From Nautilus pompilius (Eukaryota; Mollusca; Cephalopoda; Nautilida; Nautilidae), in assembly GCA_018389105.1 (NCBI GenBank), contig JACATO010000980.1, positions 248,001 through 312,000 of the forward strand: DNA of 64,000 nt. The letters are read 5' to 3'. The notes beneath the pieces were generated by a model. It had not been told where the DNA came from, did not search any database, and worked only from the letters and a program-made list of their open reading frames with translations. Both the position numbers and the translations under genes were made by a program. Positions 15,001-27,000 of the stretch are shown piece by piece (positions within the stretch are counted from its first letter, which is position 1; each line of letters begins with the position of its first letter).

Positions 15001-18000
15001 AGTCCACTTGGATGGGAATGGGTCATAGACTTAGTATTTCCGTTACCTTCCTAGTCACTCGTTAGTGATAACACACTAATCTGTTTTTCTTAGCAATTAT
15101 TATTATTTAATAAGAAATATGCTAGCAAGTAATAAGATTTTTTTTCTTTACAAAGACAAGTAGGTTTTGAAGGTAAAGTGTTCAATGAACAGTGAACAAT
15201 TAATTGTATGTGCAGTGTGTTCTTAGTGTATAGTGCTGCTGTTTTTAAAGATTATAATGTCAAGCATCACAATGACACAAAACAAGAGTGAGCGTGACGT
15301 TCTGAAGGTAAATTGCCCGCTAAAAAAAGGTAGCAGCTCTGGGAAAAACCAATCAAACAAGTTAGCCAGAAAAATGTGTTTAGGAAGCATGTTACAAGAC
15401 ATGTGGCTAAATTGATCACTGAACAAGGCAAGGAATTTACAGGCAGAGGGTTTAAAATGCTTGTTTGAAGTTGAATGCAAAATTAGTCCAGACAGAAAAA
15501 ATGTATTTGAGAATGTAAGCATATCCACAAGTACGATCACAAAGAATTTAAGACATTCAAAAAGAGAATTGGCAGGATTATCAAGGATACACCAACTAGT
15601 GAAAACATTTACTTAAAACAGCAACCTAAACTGGAACCAATTGAAAAGTATTACCACCGACTATGATACAAATACGGTTGGTAAATAAAGTACTTATTGG
15701 GTGCATCAACAGGCACATGGAGGAAACTAATGCTGAAATTCCAATGCAGTTTCACTATATCATTCACCAACTGTGTGTGTGTGTGTGGAAAAAAGGATGA
15801 TTTTAGGTGAAGTGATGAAAGTTGTTGTATCCTTGTTGATTTCATTTACAGGCATGGACTTAATCATTGCTAGTTCTGTAATTTTTCAATCTCAAATCAA
15901 AGCAGATTACAGTGACTTTTTTGTGTCATTCTGAATTGTGCTGGTTCAATAATAGAAGGGTCTTAATGTTTTTAAAAATTTTTTTTTTATTTTTAAACTG
16001 AGAACTGAAATAGAAATACTTATGACAGAAAACCCAGAACCTGTGCCTGAACTGTCTGATCCTGTTTGGGTTTGGGATTTTGCTTTCTTGGTGACTTAAA
16101 TAAGCTGAATCTAAAACTACAGGAAAAGAAGAAAAAAAACTCATATGTGAAATGTTCAGCGACATAAAATCTTTTTTGAAACTAAACAAACTTTCAAAAA
16201 AATAAAGGTGTTACATCAAGAAACATCCTCCTTGTAGAACTTGAGCATAGAGCTGAAAATTTTTCAAAATCCCTTTGAAGCAGAAGTAGACGACGCACTT
16301 GAAGACTTACAATTAGAGTTGACTGATTTACGGGCCCATAACTTATTGAAAGACAAATTTCAAAAGAGCAATATGTAACATTTTTATTTTTCTTTGTGAG
16401 AAAGCAATTACCCCAACATCAAAAATTTCTCTAGAGGGGCCATTACAGCTTTTGGCAGCACATATCTGTGCCAGAATTTATAAAATCAGAATTGTGTTTT
16501 CACATGACTAATCAGCATTTGCAAGACAAAATTTTGAAGGTCCAGTATATTAGATGGTGCCTGCATTCTTGTAAAAAAAAAAACGTCTTTTGTGTTAACA
16601 AAACTGATACTGAATCATTCATTAAAATGAAGTTTGCAGATAAAATAAAATTACATGGCCAAAAGGTAATGCTGATAAAGAAATAACACTTCTAATTTTT
16701 TTTCTAAAATGTAACTAACCAACCATTTCATTGTATGGCAATTAGTTAATGGATACTCTGATGCTTGAAAACATTAGAGCTCATACTAACAAACTCAACC
16801 TTTTTATAACTGTTTGAAACAATCTTTTTAGAATTTATAAACGAAAAGAATTTTTGAATAACCAGCAATATAACAATGTGAAATGGGATAAGCAGTGTTG
16901 CAATTGGTATAAGTATGATTGTTCAATAATCCCAAAATAATCTGAATCACCAGGGTATTTGCTTAAAGCGTATATCAACTGTTACTACAAAAAGAAGGTC
17001 AATGTGTCTTATGCGGCAAAGACAGTTTACTTTTTAAATGATTTTTCAGTCATTTAAAATAATTATCAGTTCTAACTGTTATTTAGACCCTAATAAATTC
17101 CCATCAGCCACTTCAATCCAAAAAAGTTATAAAAACACATGCAAACTCTAAATTACCCATCTATCTACATTTAGAAAAATGTCCCAATAAACACTGAATC
17201 TTTATTTAGGAATATTCAATATAAATATCAGCTACTGGAGAATTTATTTTGTAGACATGTGTTTACAGATACTAAATTAAAGTTTGAAGTAGGATACAGC
17301 TGCTTCGGCTACTAAAGTCTCTTTTTTACCAGTGAAGTACACCAGTGATAAAATAGATAAGTGGATTGCTTGTTGATGGCCCTGCCTACTTATATTATGT
17401 TCCCATAGCATTCACGGGACAGTGCCTTGTTTAGCAATACTTTGGAAAGCATCCTTGTTTGGGCACGCACACTGTCAAATCATTTTCTTCTGCACTTTTA
17501 CTGTATAAGGTCTTTCTACTACAAAATCAATCCCTTTCCCACACATTAACTCATTTGAAATCCTTATAACAAACATCACTTATCATGACTTGTGTATGCA
17601 AAATCTATAATCTATAGTAATCAATAAGACGACAATGAAACTGGCTGTATAGGCAAAACATCAACAAAAAAAGTAGGATCATCTCTGGAAAGCATATGTA
17701 CACACACACACAAGAAAGCTGGACACACCACCATTTCCAGTTAAGTCAAGAATGTGTGAAATTCCTTGTCTCCTGATGTGATTAGAATTTCAATAAGATG
17801 GGCATATCCAATAGATGATAATGAATTGGAGTTACACCATTCATGTTGCAATGTGAAAAACACAAACACAACATCAAGAACAAATAGCTAGAACATCGGT
17901 ATCATCAAGTCTACAATGGCTTCAAAAAGTGACTCAGTAAAGACAGATCCAGTGATAAAAACTGGAACCAAGAGCTGATTTTTGTCCATTCACATTTTAT

Positions 18001-21000
18001 TTTCCCCTCTAAGAACATTTCCAGGATAAGTTGTTTATTAGATCGTGTGTGTTGTGTGATGTCTCTTCTTGTATCATTGAAAAAGCAAACAAATACCTGG
18101 CTTTGATAATATGTTTTAATAATTTTATTTTTCTTTCTTTTATTACACAGATCTATGCTGTCTGTCATGTCTGTTCAGTGCTACTTAGCCTGTACCGTCA
18201 TTTGGAGATATTCTTGTAATTTAGATCTTACACCAGTGATGCTGATTGTAGAAAGGATGGCTTCATTTTCAGCAGATATTTCTGGCTTCATTAATTGTCC
18301 TTGCAACTTTTGACGAACCCCAATAAACGGTCAGGTAGTTTCAACTTATGGTGCATTCTATTTTCAATATGCTCCCTAAACTAAAACTTGTGAATACGTT
18401 TTTCCAGATATTTCCTTATCAGAAACATTTAATTGAAATATTTTTGTAATAAAAATCAATGCAACAAATAGGCAAAATATTATGAGCAAAAGATGGATGC
18501 TACATTATAAAATGTCTATTTACAATACTGACATTCAAACTTGTTTAAATTATGTAACATCTTTCAAATCAGCACTGTAGGCACAAAATATTAATTTTTT
18601 TTAACATTTTAAAATCTCTGAACACCGATATGATAGTGATGCCATGTAAACGTACTCAAATGTCATAAGTTTAGTAAGTCAGAAGCTTTGACTGAATAAA
18701 ACTGGCACAGCAGAAGTCAAACTATAGTGACAAGAATAAGGTGGGTGCATATATTGAAAATATGTAAAATGAGACAAAAGTATTATTTGCCGTCCTGAAT
18801 TTACTGTATTGAGGTGTACCCTTCATAGTAGTCACCTTCCACACACACCCTCTCTCTCTTCCAGCAGTTTTGCGCAATTTTTGGAAATACTTCTTGTATT
18901 TTTCTTTTGGAATTTAATATAAAGCTGCTTCCATATTCCTAACAATAGTAAACACACAATCAAATGTCCAGCATACTTCGTTTTGGGAAAGAGGACGAAA
19001 AAAAAAAAAAAAAATCAGTGCCAGTTTGGTAAATATGGCAGATATGCAACAACTGGAAGCATCATTTGGTAATAAACACTTAGAGAGACTTGTTCTGATG
19101 CATTGCCATAATGTAATATCCATATTTTGGATCTTCATTTTTCTCTGGCTTTCATCTGCAAACTGCTTCTTTGTAGGCACTGCAAAATAGTTACATAGAC
19201 TACCCAGTTCACCAACTGAGGCAAATTCATGGTGCACTAACCCATGATTAAAGAATGCCATCAGCATAGTCATTCTACATCGAATCATCAAGTGCACCCC
19301 ACCTCACCCTCAGATTTTGATAAAAGTGTATTGAGCTTCCAAAGGTAGGTTTGTAAAGTTATAGCCCCCCACCCCAACAAACTCATACACCTATACAACA
19401 AATTCCACATCTCACTGATCAACAGCCGTAAGCACACAAACAGTTATTATCAGGAAACCTGAGTTCCTAGGACAACTTTTAATATTAATTCCAAAAATTT
19501 TCAGAAATAGTCTGACTTATTTTTGCCACAAATCTAATCCAAAGTTGGCATTTTATCATCTCACCTAGCAAGTGAAGCCATATTTGAAACTTAATAATTA
19601 CCAAACTGTAGCCAAAACAAATCTTTTTACAACCTACATTCTCTTAGTGAAGAAATAACAAATAGCATTACAACTTGATTCCCCTTCCCCAATTATAAAA
19701 GTTCTCCAGATTTTTATGGTACTCCTTGCACCTGAAGTGATATCACCATTAGGATTTGGTTTGGTTGGTGAGACCAGTTACTAAGTGCATGAAGACTGTG
19801 CCTGATTCTGGAGACTGCTATTTCAAGAGAAGGAAGACTCAGTCAGGCTGGAAATGACTTCTTGAGCATGAAAGCATGTTTCAACCAAAAACTTAAGGAT
19901 ACGTGTAGAATTAAACATTGTAAACAATACACATTGATTTGAAAGAATTAGAATCAAAAAATGTGCATGTACAAAGAGATTTTCACAAATTACCAAAAAA
20001 TCTACAGGTACAAATAAGCAGATTACATATAGATCATTCATTCTCTCCTAAATGTCCATGGTCATATGATAGAAGTGGACACTTTAAAGTCATGCCTCAA
20101 ATCCAATGTGGCTGAAACTGTTGAACACTACCTCAAATAATGTCCAAAATATGCCAAAGACAAACAAATCAGTAGCAGCAGCATTGCAGGGATGTTTTTT
20201 GGTTTTTTTTTTGAAAACATTAGAACAACAATACATATTTTCAAGTTGAACTGCCATGTCTTGGGGAAAAAAAATCATACAATGAAATACTGAGGGACCA
20301 TTAGGCAAACAAACAGTAACTGAATTTAGTAATGAAAGAGATGTTATAGAATCAAACCACATTTTAATATTGAAGCTGTGATCCAAATTGTACAGAAAGC
20401 ACACTTAGATATTTGGTGACGAACATCATTTAAAAGAAGAAAACTGCTATTCTCATCCCCTCCCAAAAAACAAACTTGATGGTAAACAAGGCGATCTATT
20501 ATCCAGTTTCATTTAAAACCCTTGAGTACTAGTGAATACTACTATAAATAATTTAGATAACATTTTTTCCACATTACTAAAATCAACCAACAAGTATTAG
20601 CAGCAAGCAAAATCACAGATCTTGGTGAACTGGTCAGAAGCATAAATAAAACAAACACAAAGAAAATGTAAGCTTGCACTTTGGAAAATTGTTCCAATTA
20701 TACTCCAATAGTCAAGCAATAAACACCTCACTTAAAACAGGAATGTTTAACCAACTAACAATTATACTGCATGAAATTTTGTCATCCCTACAAACCTTGC
20801 AAAATGGTATTCCCAAAAAAACTATCTCAGAAATCTTAGAAGACAGACAAATCATTTAGCAGTGCAAAAAGAGCCCCCCCCCATGAAATACAAAATGACA
20901 GATTTGTATATGCATTAGAGACATGTAGTGGCAACCAATTAAACACCATTTTAAAAACTAAACCATACTTACTATATTCCATACAAATTTTCAAATTAAA

Positions 21001-24000
21001 ATCATAAGGTTTAGACATAGAAAACTCAACATTGAAGATTATCTAATTTTCCCAGGAGGCAGGCAGGCGATTAGGGATCAATCCCTAATTGTCATGTCAG
21101 CTGTCCACCTGTACAGGTGTATTTTTGTTTGAATGTTCATATCTCGTAATGCTCTGAACCAGAGATAGATTAGTTTCTTTTGTTTCAGTGTTATGAAAAA
21201 TGAACATAAATTTACTACATTTGAGCAATAAATAATGAAAAAATTATTTTCTGCACAATAACTATAGCTATCTACCAAGTCTCTCTCACATAGTGTTGCT
21301 TTCCAGTATCATTTTTGGCATGTGCTACTGAAAAGATAATGTAGATCCCAGAAAGCTAAAAAAAAATGAATATCAATCACCAAAGCTCTCAAAAAAGATC
21401 CTAAGCCAAAACATTGCTGACTTTCTTCAGCATCTTTCTCTGATCATTAGTAATAATTTTAAAAATGTTTAATTTTACATGTTAGGATATCTTTGAATTA
21501 TTTACTTAACCACTTAAATATAAAGCTTACACGATAACAACATTTCTTATACAACAACCTGTTATCCAACCTCCAGATAACTAACTGACTTGTCCAATTA
21601 ACAGACTTTTCCAATATAAGCCAAGACTGATTCTTTTTTTGGCTATGCACTGTCTGTGTATGCTCAGATCACTCCTTGTCAGATAGGTGTAAAGAATGCT
21701 AACTATTAATTGATTGTGTTCTCCCTTGCTAGCGATTTTTTTTATCAGTGATAATAATTAAGCCCTGAATACTTTGGATAGTGCTTAAGCAAGCAATCCA
21801 AAAAAGTGTAGATAGTTCTTACTATTGAGCAAAACTAAAGAGAGAGCAAGTTAGAAAAGCAGCATAGTCCATCCAAGTGTGCAACGTGTTAGATATCGGA
21901 TCCTAATGGGAGATGGTTTGGTAAGAATTTTATTTTTTAATTAAAGTTTTATAAGTTAAACTTAGAAAACAAACAAAACAGTTGTAAATATACACCTAAA
22001 CAAAAGCCGAACATTTTTTTTAATTTAAGCTATCCATTTTCAATCAAAATGAATTCACACTAAAACAGCAACCACAATAGTACACGTATATTTTACTCTT
22101 AGAAGTGTACAGAATTAGAACAAATTGCAGAAGGTTTTTAAAAAAGTGTTATATAACCCTTATAAATTAACCAACCAACTATTCAAAAGATAATAAAAGA
22201 ACAAATCAGATAATTTAAGCTATTGGTTGTTAAAAAATTACACGATAATGTGGGAATACCTTTAGTTGGATTATATCAGCACTTATTAAGTTTAATAGTG
22301 TATAATAGTAATAACTTATAATATTGGAAGGAAAAATAAAGATCACCATTGCCTGGAAGCAATGTTTTCATTTCAATATTTTATTAAAATTTATGCAAAA
22401 TGAAGATTTTAATGTAGTTTTCTCACATTATTAACAAAGAGAAGCACAGCATCAGCTGAGCAATTAAGATGGCCTGAAACACGAGTCACAAATTCTTGGT
22501 TTGTATTTCTAAATTCTTTTTTATCTTGATCTAAAAGCATCACTGAATATGGTTCATTTTGATTGTTATCTTATCCATAGCTTGTCTCAATGGGTGGGCT
22601 AGAACCAGTGTTGAAAGATGACACCTGAGCTAGACTGACCCAAATATAATCATCCAGAGGTGTATATATATAAAAAACCTACAGAAAACAGTGGTGGTGG
22701 TATTTGGGATTTTGGAAATTCAAAGGAAAACAAAATGTCCTTAAATTAAGATATAATTTCTTTTTCACTAGTTCACAATAAAACATTGCAAATATAGTTT
22801 TTATTTTAATTCAAAAAATTATAAACTATCCTTAGTTATTATAAATCTTTAATTATAATAGATATATGCGATGTTTTTAAAAAATTGTATTATTATTCAA
22901 GGAATCCTTTCCTTGTTTTAATCTCTGCTTGAAGTTTTTAAAATCAATGTTGTCCTGCCACCCAGTATGCATACTGTTCTGTAGTCTATATTCAGCATTA
23001 CTATGACACTTTGATGCATCCATTCTTTCATATATATACTAGTTAGGGTGCATCAAACGCCCCTTCCGTCAGATTTGTTTCTGTCCCTACTCTAAAAGTT
23101 TTCCATTAGTGAAAAAGCACTAACAGTAGAATCTTAGGCAATTGGAAGCTGGTTTAGGTGGGCCACCGTGTGTTTGAAAATTTTGACTGCAAGGTTGTCG
23201 AATTTGGCAGGCTTAAAAGGTAATATGCAAATCCATACCATAAAAGTCAATTAAAAGTTGCTGAATTGTCAAACTATGATTTCTACATCTGATATTGATA
23301 GTCATAATTGAAATGAATATGATCATTCAAAACAATATTTTTACAGAAAAATAACTAAAATTCCAGATGTATATTATTGAATACTGTGTTGCTGCCAAAC
23401 TGATGTCCGATAATATGACATTGTTGTTGCATTCCTACATAATTTTAATATACAATTTGCCATTCACAATAATAAGACTCAAGTGAAACAATCCTAGAAT
23501 TGAATTATTCTTTTTGGTTTTGCTTCCCATTAACAGCGCATCAAAACATCTTCACACAGTCTTATAAATACTAAGGAGAAATTTTTAGAAATTGGGATTT
23601 CCTATTGCCTTTAAGATCAATACAAATGTTACTAAAATTAGAGCCTATTGCACAACATACATGCAGTCTAAAGAAGTGGGAATTTCCATTGCATAATTCA
23701 TGTTGCTAAAACAGTCCATGATCAAGGCAGGGTTGCCAACTGGTATATTTTCAAAGTGTTTGGTAGGCATTTTTTTTGATTTGGTATATTTGAAAAACCT
23801 GGTATATTTTTTGTATATTTTAACTTAGATTTCAATTTATAATATTTACATCCTTTGCACATTGGTGTTTTTTCTTGATCTAAACCATGACTGATAAAGC
23901 AGAACCTGGACCTTCATCAACTCCAGAGTCAGACTCTAAGACCAACTAATAAACCACAATCAACTCCTGGGACACAAAACAAAAACCATATTTGGGCTTG

Positions 24001-27000
24001 GAAAAGGCATTACTGATGGTGATTCACAAATAACTGGCTTACGACTCCCAACATGCAGACAAGTACTACGCTGTATGATGTACCATCTTCAAAAAGGTGC
24101 ATCGAAGAACCAAACAAAGCGGGATTGTGCAAAAATTGTGCTTCTCAAAGTTGTGCCATTCTATAGGAAAGCCAACATTTCCATGATCACAGAGTGCAAG
24201 GCATGTGAAAAATTAATAAAGCTTGTGGATGATAATAACAAACTCAGAAGCATACCTGTTAATCGTCGTTCTTCATCAGCTACCCTCTCTAAATTAGAAC
24301 AAGTTGAAACTAAACTTTTCAGCTGAGCCCAGCTAATGCAGAGAAACAGATAAAAAATCCTGAAGACTTGCAGTTTCTGCAATCAATGACAGACAGACCA
24401 CACTGCTACATTTGGACCCAGTGATAAGGTGTTGGCTCAAAGAATTCAGCGGAGTGAAGAACGCGCTAAAGCAGAATTAAGGAGACATGAGAAAAATGAA
24501 GAGATATCAAGGGCATCTACTACTTTCCAGAGCTTTAGTGAAACTGATACAGACACAAGTGATATTGATGTGTGCTACTGCATCTTTATCCAGCAGTTCT
24601 TCAGCATCTGCATCTGGTTCACAATGAACATTCTTGAGATAAATCATGAGTTCCTAGTACAGCCTATTGAAGCATGGCCAGAGTCTGCTGCCTATCAAGC
24701 CTCCCTAACTCATGTTGATGCACTTAATGTCATCAATGACTTTGCTGAGCGGGGAGTGAAGTTAAGTTCTGATTTTCTCTCTGCATCAAGAAGTGAGGAT
24801 CACTACCAAAATGTTCTTCAAGTTGTGGAAGAAGACAGACGGTCTCTTCCAAATCTGCGAAAACGCAAGGCAAAGACTGACAGCTAAATAAACAATCTGA
24901 ACATTGTAAATAAGCAGAATAGAACTTTTCCACATGGATTATTTACGCATATCTGCAGATCTGATAACATTGATGTTGTCTTTATGTACAGTGTACCGTA
25001 CATGTAAGTTGGCGTAATATCAATGTAATATAGATGAAAATTGCATAAAAATGTTGGTAAAGTGATTTTGGACTAAAATATTGCCATTTGTTGTTTATTT
25101 ACTTCCTTTTATTGATTTTATAAGTGTTTTTTTTTTTTTAAAAATGCCTATATCTGGCAAGTAGCTATGAAAAATTTTAATATTTAAAAATTGGGTCTCT
25201 GAACCTGCCGAATTTGGCAGCTCTGCAGCTCAAATTTTCAAACATCAGGTGGCTCACATAAACAAAACAAATGTGAATTTTGCTGAAATTTTGCAGGAGT
25301 TATTTTCTTTTACATAATGGAAAAAAAATTAATCTAGGGACAAGTCAAAAACAAACAATTTTAAAAATCATGGGGCATTTGATGCACCCTAATACTTGTA
25401 GACTCATCATAAGAATTAGCTTCAACATCCTCTTAATTCAGGGGTAACTATCCATTTTTCTTTGCCTCTTTTTAGATACAGGTAAATGACTCATTTTCCT
25501 AAACTTTACCTGACTGTCTCTTATCTTCTTTCTTTCAGTAAAGATGAAATCCATAAAAAATTTGTCACATGGAGGTAAACAAATTTTATTTGTAAATTAT
25601 TAGATATCAGAAAGAAATCTTTCATAGACTTGATTATAGTAACTATATCTTTGAAAAAAATAAGTGGTAAGATTTTGGGACATTTATATTTTGGACCCTT
25701 TCTGTCTCTCAGAGCCTAGAAGAACTGTTGTTTTAACAGCTCACAGAAAAAATGTAAGATTTTAGCATAACACCAGTTAAATAAAAATATTTAAATATTT
25801 AAATTTTCTACAAGACTGAGGGGCATTACTATTTTTCACTATAGAAAAATCTTAGCCTATTAATTTCATTTGCATTATAAGATGATTTTCACATGCGCTC
25901 ATTTCATTAAAAATCCTTCACTAATCCACATGCAGTACAGAAACATTCTTAGGAGAGATCTAATCAAAAGTTCACTAAGGTTTGTAATATTTAATCATTG
26001 GAAGCAGGCATTGCTTGTAATTATTTATTCCATGCATGTACAAAAACATTTATACATTTAAAAGATGCTTCCAGTACGTTTCTTCCTGAAAAGATGGTAA
26101 TGTGAAAATTATCATTGTTCTTTGACCAAGGTTACTGAATAAGTCTGTCTTAATTAAAGCATTTTTCATAATTTGAAGAACTGAAGTACCAAACATATCT
26201 AAATACTAAAAAAGAAAAAAGTTTTATTTGTGAAAACATTGACTTTCTTCCTTTTTATTAAAAAATACTAATTAATTACAGTGGGCAATCTTACCTGTGT
26301 CATTGCATCTATAGAAACAACAGGAAGCTCTGTCATCATCATCCATTTATCTCGTTGATTATCATCTATCACTGCTTCTGGCATCTTTGAGTTATTCTGT
26401 CAAAAATAATTGTTGCAAAGTTAAAAAGCTTGGGCAAAATTTTTTTTAAATTATGACCTCCTATCTACTGGCTAGACAGATGCCAACTAGTCCACCAGCC
26501 AAGTTACAAGTTTCAAGGTGTTAACCAACAAGCATGACCTTTAAGTACAAAATTTATTTTATACTCCTTAGACATTATAAGCACTGGTGTGCTAAACAAC
26601 TTTTCAAAGCTGATGAAATGTGGTTAGTAAAAAATTCAGTTTTCTTTCACTTCTGATATTTTTTTCACACCAAAGATAATTGATTTTAAATTACTCTTAA
26701 ATTATAATTTGTTTATATGGGTATCTCTCTTTGAAAGACTTGCTCATGTTGTGTACAAAAAATTAAAAGGGACTAGTCTCACATATATATAGAAACACTA
26801 GTCAAAAGCTCTTGTTGCATTAAAGATAAACTGTTAAAAATGTCAAATCTTATATCAAACATTTAAAGATATTTAAGTCACTTTAACCTAACAAAATCAG
26901 TACCACCAACTGATTTGAGTCTTTAAAAATAAGTCAACTTAATAATCTTTCTAAGTTAAGCTAATGATTGAATAAATAGTCCAACATGTCCAAATATTCA

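Noticed and set aside
21540..21910. Possible Tigger end near 21550 (TTATCCAACC...)
   Set aside because: No inverted partner or transposase segment was found.
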